NCBI RefSeq assembly: GCF_004353915.1
Contig: NZ_SMRP01000006.1
Coordinates: 321,564 to 374,561 of the forward strand
Reading direction: 5' to 3'
Source: Paraburkholderia silviterrae
GTDB taxonomy: Bacteria; Pseudomonadota; Gammaproteobacteria; Burkholderiales; Burkholderiaceae
DNA: 52,998 bases
In this document: piece by piece, positions 1-8,597 of the stretch
Position numbering within the stretch: position 1 is the first letter of the stretch
Layout: every line of letters begins with the position of its first letter
Position numbers and translations under genes: made by a program
Notes under the pieces: model-generated
The model's database searches: none
The model's input: the letters and a program-made list of their open reading frames with translations, nothing else
Told to the model about the DNA's origin: nothing

Positions 1-2
1 TC

Positions 3-545
3 TTCAACACCGACGAGTTCGTGCGTCACGGCGTGACAGCCGAATCGCTTGCTGGCCTGAAACCTGCTTTCTCGAAGGAAGGCACGGTGACGGCGGCCAA
101 TGCTTCGGGCCTGAACGACGGCGCGGCAGCGGTGCTGGTGATGTCGGCGCAGAAGGCCGAGGCGCTGGGCCTCACGCCGCTCGCGCGCATCAAGGCATAT
201 GCGACCGGCGGCGTGGATCCTAAGGTAATGGGCATGGGCCCGGTGCCGGCCTCGAAGCGCTGCCTCGAGCGCGCGGGTTGGTCGGTGGGCGACCTCGATC
301 TCATGGAGATCAACGAAGCGTTCGCGGCGCAGGCGCTGGCCGTGAACAAGCAGATGGGCTGGGACACGTCGAAGATCAACGTGAACGGTGGGGCGATTGC
401 AATCGGTCACCCGATCGGTGCATCGGGCTGCCGCATTTTGGTGACGCTGCTGCATGAAATGCACCGTCGCGATGCCAAGCGCGGTCTGGCCTCGCTGTGC
501 ATCGGCGGCGGCATGGGCGTGGCGCTCGCGCTTGAACGCGCCTGA
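3..545 (+). CDS. phaA: Acetyl-CoA acetyltransferase (beta-ketothiolase), C-terminal part
   Basis: This is the last 180 residues of a thiolase; the 5' part lies left of the window and the frame is open from base 3. Thiolases condense two acetyl-CoA into acetoacetyl-CoA, the first step of polyhydroxybutyrate synthesis. The conserved C-terminal blocks are visible: NEAFAAQ, GGAIAIGHPIGASG with the catalytic His (codon 408-410), and CIGGGMG with the second catalytic Cys (codon 498-500). The nucleophilic Cys near residue 90 of the full protein is outside the window. An acetoacetyl-CoA reductase gene follows 285 bases downstream, which fits a pha locus and favours PhaA over a beta-oxidation thiolase, although a BktB-type paralogue cannot be excluded. 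A strong hairpin separates it from phaB. Confidence 0.9.
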   Translation, partial: FNTDEFVRHGVTAESLAGLKPAFSKEGTVTAANASGLNDGAAAVLVMSAQKAEALGLTPLARIKAYATGGVDPKVMGMGPVPASKRCLERAGWSVGDLDLMEINEAFAAQALAVNKQMGWDTSKINVNGGAIAIGHPIGASGCRILVTLLHEMHRRDAKRGLASLCIGGGMGVALALERA

Positions 546-577
546 ATTCAGCCGGGTTCGGCTGTCCAGGTAGTACC

Positions 578-618
578 AGGGCCCGTTCACGCGCCTGTTA
601 TTGACGTGAACAGGCCCT
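578..618 (+). terminator. Hairpin between phaA and phaB
   Basis: A 14-bp inverted repeat with one mismatch (arms 578-591 and 605-618, loop 13) begins 32 bases after the phaA stop. It has no clear T run, so it may act as a weak terminator or an mRNA-stabilising hairpin between two genes of one pathway. Confidence 0.5.
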
Positions 619-830
619 AAGGAAAAGCGGTTTGCCCGCGAGGCACGAAACGTGCGTTAGTGGGTGAGCCGAACAAGTTTCGCGCAAGACAAGACGGACA
701 CTATAAGCCGCGCGATCTTGCCCGAGCGGTCTTCGCCTCGCGTGCGAGGACGCCGGGTGATGCAAGAGGTGGTGCTCCAATCACGGCGTGCCACACGGTT
801 CATTGAAATTTTATCTCGCGGATAGATAGC

Positions 831-1574
831 ATGACTAAGCGTATTGCATTGGTAACGGGTGGTATGGGCGGTCTCGGTGAGGCAATCAGCGTACGGCTGT
901 ACGACGCAGGCTATCAGGTCGTCGTCACGCACTCGCCGGACAACGCAGGCGCAAAGGACTGGCTGGCCAGAATGAAGGAGACGGGCCGCGATTTCCACGC
1001 GTATTCCATTGACGTCGCCGACTACGATTCGTGCCAGCGCGGCTCGCAGAAGATCAAGAACGAAATCGGCCCTGTCGACATTCTGATCAACAATGCCGGC
1101 ATCACGCGCGACATGACCTTCAAGAAGATGGACAAGGTCAATTGGGATGCGGTCCTGCGCACGAACCTGGACTCCATCTTCAACATCGCGAAGCCGCTGT
1201 GCGATAGCATGGTCGAGAACGGCTGGGGCCGCATCATCAATATTTCGTCGGTGAACGGCTCCAAGGGCGCCGTGGGCCAGACGAACTATGCGGCGGCAAA
1301 GGCCGGCATGCACGGCTTCACGAAATCGCTCGCACTAGAAGTCGCCCGTAAGGGTGTGACGGTGAACACGATTTCGCCGGGCTATCTCGCGACGAAGATG
1401 GTCACCGCCATTCCGCAGGAGATTCTCGATTCGAAGATCCTGCCGCAGATCCCGATGGGCCGTCTCGGCAATCCGGATGAAGTCGCCGCGCTCATCTTGT
1501 TCCTGTGCTCGGACGACGCGAGCTTCGTCACCGGCGCGAACATCCCCATCAACGGCGGTCAGCACATGCAGTAA
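831..1574 (+). CDS. phaB: Acetoacetyl-CoA reductase
   Basis: This 247-residue short-chain dehydrogenase reduces acetoacetyl-CoA to (R)-3-hydroxybutyryl-CoA with NADPH, the second step of polyhydroxybutyrate synthesis. The Rossmann motif TGGMGGLG is at residues 9-16, NNAG at 87-90, and the catalytic Ser140, Tyr153 and Lys157 (YAAAK) are in place. The length and the ending INGGQHMQ are typical of PhaB. The ATG at 831 gives the usual start MTKRIALVTGG; upstream bases are AT-rich with only a weak ribosome site. It follows phaA but is separated by a hairpin, so it may also have its own promoter in 619-830. A FabG-like reductase is the alternative, made unlikely by the phaA neighbour. Confidence 0.93.
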   Translation: MTKRIALVTGGMGGLGEAISVRLYDAGYQVVVTHSPDNAGAKDWLARMKETGRDFHAYSIDVADYDSCQRGSQKIKNEIGPVDILINNAGITRDMTFKKMDKVNWDAVLRTNLDSIFNIAKPLCDSMVENGWGRIINISSVNGSKGAVGQTNYAAAKAGMHGFTKSLALEVARKGVTVNTISPGYLATKMVTAIPQEILDSKILPQIPMGRLGNPDEVAALILFLCSDDASFVTGANIPINGGQHMQ

Positions 1575-1585
1575 CGCGCTGCAGC

Positions 1586-1616
1586 GAGGGCCTGTTATGA
1601 GAGTGAGCCGGCCCTC
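1586..1616 (+). terminator. Terminator after phaB
   Basis: Arms GAGGGCC (1586-1592) and GGCCCTC (1610-1616) form a hairpin 11 bases after the phaB stop. A further CCGGC-rich inverted repeat follows near 1633-1657. The convergent MFS gene ends at 1687, so the region can end transcription in both directions. Confidence 0.55.
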
Positions 1617-1686
1617 ACCTTGCTTCGCTGCAACCGGCGCCGGCTTTCATGGCCGGCGTCGTTCGTTGCGCGCGCCGCGCGGCGGT

Positions 1687-2937
1687 CTATGCAGCTCTGC
1701 GCTCGAGGCCGAACGCAAACAGCAGCACGCCTATCCCTAGCGCGGCGAGAATCGCGCCGACCCAGCCCGTAGCGACCCATCCGAATCCGGCGGCAATCAC
1801 GAGCCCGCCCAACCATGCGCCCAATGCGTTGGCAATATTGAACGCGCTGTGATTGAGCGCTGCCGCCAGCGACTGCGCATCCCCCGCCACATCCATCAGC
1901 CGCGACTGGAACGCCGGCGTGCAGGCCGACCCCGCACCCACGCAAAAGAGAATCGCCAGCATCGCCCAGAGATGAGGCGCGGCCACCACGAACACCAGCA
2001 AGACCGCCGCCGTGAATGCGTACATGCCGAGCATGGTCCGCTTGAGCCAGCGGTCTGCAAGCCATCCGCAGGCCGTATTGCCGGCAATCATCCCGAGCCC
2101 GATCAGCGCCAATGCCCAGGGCACGTGATAACTGGCGATTTGCGTCACGTGGGTGAGTGTGGACGCGACATAGCTATAGACGGAAAAGATGCCGCCAAAG
2201 CCGACCGCCGAAGCGAGCAGCGTCAACAGCACCTGAGGGCGGCCGAGCGCGCCGAGCTCGGTGAGCGGGCTCGCCTTGCCCGAGATCGGCAGGCGCGGCA
2301 CCGACCAGGCGATCATGCCCGCCGTGATCAGCGCAATGACGGCGACCGCCGCAAAGCAGGCTTGCCAGCCCAGTGCCTGGCCGAGCCACGTGGCCGCCGG
2401 CACGCCTATGACGTTGGCGACGCTCAAGCCCAGCATCACCTTGCCGATGGCGGCGCCGCGTTTGTGCGGAGGCACGAGCGCGGCCGCAGCGAGCGCCGCA
2501 AGCCCGAAATAGGCGCCATGCGGAAGCCCTGCGATGAAGCGGCTGGCAAGCGCAAACGTATAGCTGTGGAAGATCGCCGTCGCGCCATCGCCAATGGCGT
2601 AAAGCAGCATCAGGACGATCAGCAGCGCGCGCTTGGGCATTCTCGCGAGCGCAACCGTGATGAGCGGCGCGCCGACGACAACGCCGGCCGCATAGGCGCT
2701 GATCATGTGCCCCGCTTGCGGGATCGACACGTGGAGGTCGCCGGCCATCTCCGGCAGGATGCCCATGGCCGCGAATTCCGCGGTGCCGATGGCAAACCCG
2801 CCGAGCGCGAGGGACAGCTCGGCAAGAGCGAGTCCGTGCGGCGGCTCGACGAGGGGCGCCGCGACAGCAGCGTTGCGCGAAGCAGCATCGGGTGCGCGGC
2901 TTGCGGGGCGAATGGGAGATTCGACGGGTGCACTCAT
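1687..2937 (-). CDS. MFS transporter, DHA1 (AraJ/sugar efflux-like) family
   Basis: This 416-residue inner-membrane protein has about 12 hydrophobic helices preceded by a roughly 35-residue Pro/Ala-rich cytoplasmic stretch. The first helix contains GTAEFAAMGILPEMA, the signature of the AraJ/YdhP branch of drug:H+ antiporters, and the helix 4-5 region has SRFIAGLPHGAYFG. Members export sugars, arabinose-like compounds or drugs by proton exchange; the substrate here is unknown. It ends convergently with phaB. No ribosome site stands out at the ATG, and an internal start a few codons later is possible. No regulator lies next to it. Confidence 0.8.
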   Translation of the reverse strand: MSAPVESPIRPASRAPDAASRNAAVAAPLVEPPHGLALAELSLALGGFAIGTAEFAAMGILPEMAGDLHVSIPQAGHMISAYAAGVVVGAPLITVALARMPKRALLIVLMLLYAIGDGATAIFHSYTFALASRFIAGLPHGAYFGLAALAAAALVPPHKRGAAIGKVMLGLSVANVIGVPAATWLGQALGWQACFAAVAVIALITAGMIAWSVPRLPISGKASPLTELGALGRPQVLLTLLASAVGFGGIFSVYSYVASTLTHVTQIASYHVPWALALIGLGMIAGNTACGWLADRWLKRTMLGMYAFTAAVLLVFVVAAPHLWAMLAILFCVGAGSACTPAFQSRLMDVAGDAQSLAAALNHSAFNIANALGAWLGGLVIAAGFGWVATGWVGAILAALGIGVLLFAFGLERRAA

Positions 2938-3834
2938 GTCTATCGTTCAAAAAACTGAGCCGCGAATCGCGCGGCGTGCTGGATGTTATCGGTAACAGGC
3001 TACGTGCATTCGTCACCCGCCGCGCCTGCGCCACGCGTATTGCGAGACGTGGCTCGCGGCGCATCGTCTATGCGTGTACGCACATGCGAGGCCGGTTGGT
3101 ATCGGAAAGGGGCAAGCCGGTCTTTAAAGCAGGGCCCTGAGCGCACGCATGGCGTGCAAGGTTCGGAAAGGATCCGCACGGTGAGCCGCATGTTGAGCAA
3201 ACCGGAGGCTGGCGGCGGCGGTATCGCAGGAATGCGTCGGCATCGAAACACGGATAGCGCACCCGACGCCGGACCGTCAGCTTGCGCATTCTAGATGATC
3301 TGACGTATTCGCGCCGGGCGGAGCGCAAATGATGGTTTGACCTCGTGCTTCTCGATCCCGGCGTCAACGCGCAATGGTTCGATCGGGACGAGTGCGCCAT
3401 TGCAATTGTCCAGGGCGGCTGCTGTTCCTGAAATGACGTGTAATCATTCGCGCGCGCGAAAGCCAATCGTTTGCCCTTGCAATTGGCTAAAAGCACCACA
3501 TGTCATTCGCCGAAGCTGGATTGTCTCGCGGCAAGCTCGACTTTTTCAAAGGTAGTATCGTGAATCTCAAATGTGCCGCGTGCGGACCGGGTTCCGGCAA
3601 TCGCCCCGATCCGTGTCATCGAATGAAAGGATTCGGAAGAATTCGGCTTCGAAATCGTCGCGATTGATCTGCGAATGAGCGCGCTAATAGCCGCCAATTT
3701 GCATGTATTGCCGTTTTGCGTTCATAATTGTGTGTGGCATGACGGCATTGCCTAAATGGGCCAAGCCAAACTTCGACATGCAAACGAAGTTTAAACGGTT
3801 GCTTGGGGGTGAATTCCTGACAGGGAGAGTAAGT
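2938..3834. other. 897-bp gene-poor region upstream of the H-NS-like gene
   Basis: I see no convincing gene here. Open frames on both strands lack ribosome sites, family motifs and codon use like the neighbours. The right half (about 3400-3830) is richer in A/T than the surroundings, as is common for the promoter of an H-NS-type gene. It should hold the promoters of the MFS gene (left edge) and the H-NS gene (right edge). Confidence 0.5.
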
Positions 3835-4437
3835 ATGGTTACGTTGGACGCGATCACCCAAAAGATCGCAAAGCTGCAGAAACAGGCGGAAGCGATTGCC
3901 GAAAAGCAATCGTCCATCGGGCTCGCAAAAATTCGCGATCTGATGCACAAGCACGGTTTGAACCTTGCCGATATCGAGAGCTTCGTCGGGAAAAGGCGTG
4001 GCCGCAAGCCGGGCGCCAAGGCCGCAAATGGCGCAGCGAAAGCGCTGCATCCCAATGCGCATCCGGTCGCGCCGAAATACGCCGATCCGAAAACCGGCGC
4101 GACCTGGACCGGGCGCGGACGTGCGCCGGCCTGGATTCGCGACGTCAAGGACCGCTCGAAATTCCTGATCGAGGCAGGTGCGGCGCCCAAGGCTGCATCG
4201 GGTAAAACCGCCGGCGCGAAGAAGACCGCGGCTGCGAAAAAGGCCGGCGCAAAAACCGCCGCCGCGAAAAAGACGACGGCCGGCCGTGCCGCCACTCCCG
4301 TAGCCGCCAAGCGCGGTCGCAAGCAAGGCGCACTCGCGAAGAAGGCTGCTGCGCCGCGCAAGACGGCAGCACGAAAGCCACGTGCCGCCGCAGCGCCCGC
4401 CCCTGCTGCGCCAGCGGCAGCCGCAGCCGCAGCCTGA
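3835..4437 (+). CDS. H-NS family nucleoid protein with histone H1-like tail
   Basis: This 200-residue DNA-binding protein has three parts. Residues 1-50 are a coiled-coil oligomerisation segment. Residues 82-101 carry the H-NS DNA-binding core (YADPKTG, TWTGRGRAPAWI) that reads the AT-rich minor groove. The tail from about 117 consists of lysine/alanine/proline repeats (AKKTAAAKK type), ending in an alanine run. AT-hook-like RGRKPG (55-60) and RGRKQG (160-165) flank the tail and core. The start at 3835 has GGGAGAG five bases upstream; an in-frame upstream GTG-type extension to 3703 has no family support. It is probably a global silencer of foreign DNA. Known burkholderial H-NS proteins are usually about 100 residues, so the basic tail roughly doubles the length. 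Confidence 0.85.
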   Translation: MVTLDAITQKIAKLQKQAEAIAEKQSSIGLAKIRDLMHKHGLNLADIESFVGKRRGRKPGAKAANGAAKALHPNAHPVAPKYADPKTGATWTGRGRAPAWIRDVKDRSKFLIEAGAAPKAASGKTAGAKKTAAAKKAGAKTAAAKKTTAGRAATPVAAKRGRKQGALAKKAAAPRKTAARKPRAAAAPAPAAPAAAAAAA

Positions 4438-4482
4438 TAGAAGTGTGTTCGATCCGGCGGCCCGATAAAGCCGCCTGGCCAC

Positions 4483-4528
4483 AGCCGGCGTTGCGCTGAC
4501 TCCCACGAGGAGCGGCGCAACGCCGGCT
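4483..4528. terminator. Bidirectional terminator hairpin
   Basis: A perfect 14-bp inverted repeat (4483-4496 and 4515-4528) sits between the convergent H-NS-like gene and the small membrane-protein gene, so it can end transcription from both sides. Confidence 0.65.
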
Positions 4529-4642
4529 ACGGTTCTCACCGCAAAGCATTCGCCTGCCGGCGTTTTTCATTGCAGCCGTTTAAGAATCCTCGCTTTACAT
4601 TTTCCGCAATGGCGGGCCTGATTATTTCAGCCGGCCTTTCTG

Positions 4643-5083
4643 TCATTTCGAGGTGAGCCAGACACCGGTAATGATTGCGCCCACTCCCAGGACGCGCGTC
4701 ATTTCGAGCGGGCGTGCGGTGGCGCCAAGCCAGCCGAAGTGATCGAGCATCACCGACACGGCAAACTGCGTGGCCACGATGATGGTAAACGCCGTTGTCA
4801 GCCCGAGCCGCGAAGCGGTATAGCCAATCGATCCTGCAATGACGAGGCCGAGCGCGCCAGCCGAAAGCGCATACCACGGCACCTCGGTCCATGCCTTGAG
4901 ACTGCCGCCTTGAGCCGCGGCCAGCAGCACGATCGCCAGCACGGCGCCACTGATGTAATTCACGAAAATGCCGCCGGTCGTGCCAATGCTCTTTGCCATT
5001 AGTCCCATGAATTGCCCTTGCAGGGCGACCGCGCAGCCACCGAGCGCCGCTATGGCGCCAAGTCCTATTACGTTGTTTGCCAT
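4643..5083 (-). CDS. DMT-type small membrane protein, DUF606 (YdcZ) family
   Basis: This 146-residue protein is almost wholly hydrophobic with about five membrane helices, starting MANNVIGLGAIAALGG. The helix LGLTTAFTIIVATQFAVSV and the region around MLDHFGWLG are typical of the DUF606/YdcZ branch of the drug/metabolite transporter superfamily, whose members are half the length of EamA permeases and probably work as oligomers. The substrate is unknown. It is divergent from a LysR regulator with 131 bases between their starts and two dyad sites, so that regulator very likely controls it. Confidence 0.75.
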   Translation of the reverse strand: MANNVIGLGAIAALGGCAVALQGQFMGLMAKSIGTTGGIFVNYISGAVLAIVLLAAAQGGSLKAWTEVPWYALSAGALGLVIAGSIGYTASRLGLTTAFTIIVATQFAVSVMLDHFGWLGATARPLEMTRVLGVGAIITGVWLTSK

Positions 5084-5118
5084 AATTCCTCCACTCTAAA
5101 AAACGCGTTGTTGTTCAA

Positions 5119-5137
5119 ATACTGCCCGTAACAGTAT
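5119..5137. promoter_or_regulatory. LysR-type box in the divergent promoter
   Basis: A perfect dyad ATACTG-N7-CAGTAT matches the T-N11-A layout of LysR-family operators. It lies between the DUF606 gene and the LysR gene. A second dyad, CGTGAAA-N8-TTTCACG at 5156-5177, lies closer to the LysR start. Both are candidates for the regulator's recognition and activation sites. Confidence 0.5.
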
Positions 5138-5214
5138 CGATCTGCGCGGATCGAACGTGAAACGGTATATTTTCACGCGTGCCTTCAAAGGAATTCACAG
5201 CAAGGAGACGTGAA

Positions 5215-6117
5215 GTGCTGTCTATCGAGTCGCTCCAGCTCATCGAGCTGATCGCACGAACCGGCAGCTTTACCGCCGCAGCGAGGACGCTGCATCGGGT
5301 GCCCTCGGCCGTGAGCTACGCGGTCCGGAACATTGAAGAAGAACTGGGCGTCGTGTTGTTCCGGCGCTTGCATCGCAACGTGGTGCCCACCGAGGCCGGG
5401 CAGCATTTCGTGAACGAAGCGCGGGGCCTGCTGAACAAAATAGAGGAGATTCGCCGCGAAACGCTGCGCGTGGCCAACGGCTGGCAACCGAGTCTTTCGA
5501 TTGCGTTAGACAATATCGTGTCGAGTCATCGCATCAATGCGTTGATGGCCGATTTTTATCGGCACTTCGACAACGTCGAGCTGATCGTGCGCATCGAGGT
5601 GTTCAACGGCGTGTGGGAGGCGCTCGCCACGGGGCGCGCCGACATTGCGATCGGTGCGACAACGGCGGTGCCGGTTGGCGGGGAATTCTGCTTTCGCGAC
5701 ATGGGCGCGATCGAGTGGGCGTTTCTCGTGAGTCCGAATCATCCGCTGGCTGCTGCCCAGTCGCCGCTGACCAATGAGGTGCTCGCCACGTTTCCGGCGA
5801 TTTGTCTGGAAGATACCGCGCGAGAAATTCCGCGCCGCGACACCTGGCTGCTGCTCAACCAGCGGCGGCTCGTGGTGCCGGACTGGCAGCGCGCCATCAA
5901 CTGCTTCGTGGAGGGGCTGGGCGTCGGCTATATGCCCGTGCATCTTGCGCGGCCTTTCGTCGAGTCCGGCCGCCTGATCGAGAAGCAGATCGCACACCCC
6001 AAGACGCCTAGCCCATGCTGCGTTGCATGGTACGGCCAGAAAACGCCGCCCGTGCTGCGCTGGGTGCTCGACTATCTAGGCGATAGCGACAAGCTGCACG
6101 CCGAATGGATTTCTTGA
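5215..6117 (+). CDS. LysR-family transcriptional regulator (PunR-like)
   Basis: This 300-residue LysR regulator has an N-terminal winged helix-turn-helix (about 1-60; SFTAAARTLHRVPSAVSYAVR) and a periplasmic-binding-protein-like effector domain (about 90-295). The stretch LHRVPSAVSY resembles E. coli PunR (YdhB), a purine-related regulator, but effector identity cannot be read from sequence. I chose GTG at 5215 because AAGGAG at 5202-5207 is correctly spaced; an in-frame GTG at 5179 lacks a ribosome site. It is divergent from the DUF606 gene and probably controls it and itself through the dyads at 5119-5177. Confidence 0.85.
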   Translation: MLSIESLQLIELIARTGSFTAAARTLHRVPSAVSYAVRNIEEELGVVLFRRLHRNVVPTEAGQHFVNEARGLLNKIEEIRRETLRVANGWQPSLSIALDNIVSSHRINALMADFYRHFDNVELIVRIEVFNGVWEALATGRADIAIGATTAVPVGGEFCFRDMGAIEWAFLVSPNHPLAAAQSPLTNEVLATFPAICLEDTAREIPRRDTWLLLNQRRLVVPDWQRAINCFVEGLGVGYMPVHLARPFVESGRLIEKQIAHPKTPSPCCVAWYGQKTPPVLRWVLDYLGDSDKLHAEWIS

Positions 6118-6120
6118 CTG

Positions 6121-6154
6121 CAGACGGTGCGCGGCGTGAGCGGCGCACCGTCTG
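6121..6154. terminator. Bidirectional terminator between LysR and btuB
   Basis: A perfect 12-bp inverted repeat (arms 6121-6132 and 6143-6154, loop 10) lies three bases after the LysR stop and three bases beyond the stop of the convergent receptor gene. Confidence 0.65.
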
Positions 6155-6157
6155 GCA

Positions 6158-8215
6158 TCAGAACGTATAAGTGAGCTTGCCGAACGCTGTCCGGCCCAGC
6201 GTGTTGTAGCCGTAGACGGTCATGTATTGCCGGTTGAACAGATTCGAGATCGACGCGGACAGCATGAGGTGCGTATTCACCTTATACGAGGCTCGCAGGC
6301 TCACCGTCGTATACGACGGTAAATAGAGCGTATTGAACTGATCGTCGTAGGTCGAGCCGCCGTATAACAGCGAGACGCCGGTGCTCAACGCATGGAGGTG
6401 GAATTCGTCCCACGTGTGGTCGACGCTGAGGCTCACGGTCTGCCGCGGACGGCGGTTCAGCCAGGTCTGGTCGGTCACGTCCTGCGGATTGAGAATGCCG
6501 ACCGCGAGACTCACGGGCGTGGACTGCCCGAGCGTGCCCTTGTACGAGAGGTCGATCCCCTGGATGTGCGCCCGCCCGACGTTGATCGGCAAAAAGGTCT
6601 GCGCATCGTAGGTGATGAGATCGTGCACGCGCGTGGCGTACACCGCCGCCGTGAAGGTGCCGAACGACGTGTTGGCGTCGAGCGCCGCCTCGACACTGTC
6701 GCTGCGCTCGGGCTGCAGGTTCGGGTTCGCGTAGCTGGGGTAGTAGAGGTCGTTGAATGTCGGCAGGCGGAATGCGTTGCCGTACGAAACGCGCGCCGTG
6801 TAGACCGGCGTGATCGCCCACGAGAGCGCGGCGTTACCGGTATTGACGCTCTGCCCCTGGACGATCTCGTGGCGCCCGGCGAGAAACAGCGTCACGTCGC
6901 CAAGCGTGGCCGACTGGTGCAGCGAGACGGCGGAGTCGTTGCGGGCGGGCAGGCCGCTCGGGACATCGACGGGCAGAAACGCCAGCTCGCGCGAGAAGTC
7001 GTAGGCGAGCTTGGTTTCGCCCGAAAGCGGCTGCCCGAACAGCGCGTGTCCGGTCTCCTGATGCGTGATCGAGCTCGAGGTGGAAAAGCGCGTCGAGTTG
7101 AATTCGTCAGTCGGTATCGTGGGATCGTTCGAGTAGATGAATTGCCGATCGGTCGCGTAGCCGACGGACTGGTCGAATTGCGTAAACGGCGTGATGTCGA
7201 GGTGGAACGCGACGCCGGTCGTCAATTGATAATCGGCCTGCCGGTCGTTGCCGCCCGCATTGTCGTAGGAAAGGTCGGAGCGGTGATACAGCGCGAACGT
7301 GGAAATCGACCAGTTGTCGCGCGCGTAGCCGAGCCGCCCGTTCACGTCCTGTGCGTGATACGGATTGCGGCCGTCCTCGTGGCCGTAGGCCCAGGGGCGT
7401 GTCGCGTCGATGCCCGCCGTGTTGTAGTCGTGCAGCCCGAGCGCGTACGTGAGGCCGCCTAGCGCCGCGAGCGGTCCGGTCGATGGCACGGTGCCGGAGG
7501 TGCGCAACTGCGTGTCGAAGGTCTTGTTGGACCCGCCGCCGAACGACACCGTCGTCTGATTCGGCAGGTTCGACGCGTGACGCGTGAAAAGCTGCACGAC
7601 GCCGCCCACGGCGTCGGCGCCGAACGAGGCGGCGGCCGGCCCCGAGATCACCTCGACACGGTCGAACGCGGCAGTTGGCAGGTCGGCCCACTCGGCCTCG
7701 CCGGTCGTGACGGAGCCTACGCGGATGCCGTCGATGAAGACCGCGACCTGATTGCCCGCCGAGCCGCGAATGCTCACCGAGGTCAGCGAGCCCGGGCCGC
7801 CGCTTTGCGAGACGGTCACGCCCGGCAGCGTCGCGAGTGCTTCCGTGATGCTGGGGTCGGCGGGAGAGAGGCGGTCGAGGTCCTCGCGCGTGAGCACCTG
7901 CGTGCTCGCGTAGCGCTGGTCGAACGATTGCGGCAGATGCTGCGTGTCGCCCACCACGAGAATGTTCGGCAGCGTGGTGCCGGTGTCGTCTTCGGAAGCG
8001 GTGGAAGCTGCGGCGGGCGAAAGCGGCGCCGCTGGCGCGCCGTCGGCGGCGTACGCGCCGTGCCATGCGCATGCAGCGAAGGTGCAGGCGGCCGCGAGCG
8101 GGCGCAGCGTGGTCCGGCGGGCTTGCTGGTTGGCGGGGCCGGAAATCGGGCTCATGCCGGCGATGCGGCGGCGACGGGCTCCCTGCGCGGAAACCGTTTC
8201 AATCATGGTGGACAT
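6158..8215 (-). CDS. btuB: TonB-dependent outer-membrane receptor, vitamin B12 type (BtuB-like)
   Basis: This 685-residue receptor imports cobalamin or a related corrinoid across the outer membrane using TonB energy. A long signal sequence ends near AYAA (residues 54-57). A TonB-box-like NILVVGD follows at about 84-90, then a plug domain (SIRGSAGNQVAVFIDGIRVG, SGPAAASFGADAVGGVV) and a 22-strand-type barrel ending in the usual terminal Phe (LTYTF). The reading frame stays open upstream to 8494, but that part is the cobalamin riboswitch, so I chose ATG 8215 with AGGA upstream; ATG 8206 or 8155 are alternatives. The riboswitch is the main evidence for the B12 substrate. No btuFCD genes are next to it. 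Confidence 0.9.
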   Translation of the reverse strand: MSTMIETVSAQGARRRRIAGMSPISGPANQQARRTTLRPLAAACTFAACAWHGAYAADGAPAAPLSPAAASTASEDDTGTTLPNILVVGDTQHLPQSFDQRYASTQVLTREDLDRLSPADPSITEALATLPGVTVSQSGGPGSLTSVSIRGSAGNQVAVFIDGIRVGSVTTGEAEWADLPTAAFDRVEVISGPAAASFGADAVGGVVQLFTRHASNLPNQTTVSFGGGSNKTFDTQLRTSGTVPSTGPLAALGGLTYALGLHDYNTAGIDATRPWAYGHEDGRNPYHAQDVNGRLGYARDNWSISTFALYHRSDLSYDNAGGNDRQADYQLTTGVAFHLDITPFTQFDQSVGYATDRQFIYSNDPTIPTDEFNSTRFSTSSSITHQETGHALFGQPLSGETKLAYDFSRELAFLPVDVPSGLPARNDSAVSLHQSATLGDVTLFLAGRHEIVQGQSVNTGNAALSWAITPVYTARVSYGNAFRLPTFNDLYYPSYANPNLQPERSDSVEAALDANTSFGTFTAAVYATRVHDLITYDAQTFLPINVGRAHIQGIDLSYKGTLGQSTPVSLAVGILNPQDVTDQTWLNRRPRQTVSLSVDHTWDEFHLHALSTGVSLLYGGSTYDDQFNTLYLPSYTTVSLRASYKVNTHLMLSASISNLFNRQYMTVYGYNTLGRTAFGKLTYTF

Positions 8216-8315
8216 GCGACTGATCCTGAGGTCGGGCTGTCCATGCAACGGCGACCGCGTGCGTGCGGTGCTGGCGCTTCGGGACACCCCGCCCCTTGCG
8301 GCTGCTTGGACCTCG

Positions 8316-8500
8316 GTCGATGGCAGGTCTCCTGGCTCGCGGGTCGACGCCCCTTGCCGGCCTTCCCGGTTTCCCAGTGGCGCTTTTGGCATGGACTTGC
8401 CGCTCACAGTTGCGGGGGCAGCCGCAGACTCGTGGCGCGTGTGCGCCCACTGCGTTCCCTTTTGATCCCGTCGCCGGGAACCATCAGGGCGCAAGGGTAA
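8316..8500 (-). promoter_or_regulatory. Cobalamin riboswitch
   Basis: Read on the minus strand, the conserved cobalamin aptamer elements occur in order: GGCTGCCCCCGCAACTGTGA (within 8400-8422), GCCACTGGGAAA (about 8370-8381) and the B12 box GCCAGGAGACCTGCC (8322-8336). It lies directly 5' of the btuB-like gene, leaving about 100 bases for an expression platform before the ATG at 8215. High cobalamin should reduce receptor expression. The boundaries are approximate. Confidence 0.92.
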
Positions 8501-8597
8501 GGGCCGCGCCTGGCAAGCGTCAACTCAATGCGCATCGGGCGTTGCGAAAACGCCCGTCGAGCCTGCGCGGCTCATCGCATGCCGGCATCGCGCGCGG

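Noticed and set aside
657..1313. 218-codon minus-strand frame over phaB
   Set aside because: Shadow of phaB, which has the full SDR catalytic set.
3068..3499. 143-codon frame in the gap before the H-NS-like gene
   Set aside because: No ribosome site, no family, mixed composition; treated as non-coding.
8215..8494. N-terminal extension of the btuB frame to 8494
   Set aside because: This sequence is the cobalamin riboswitch, which is RNA, and its translation has no signal-peptide character.
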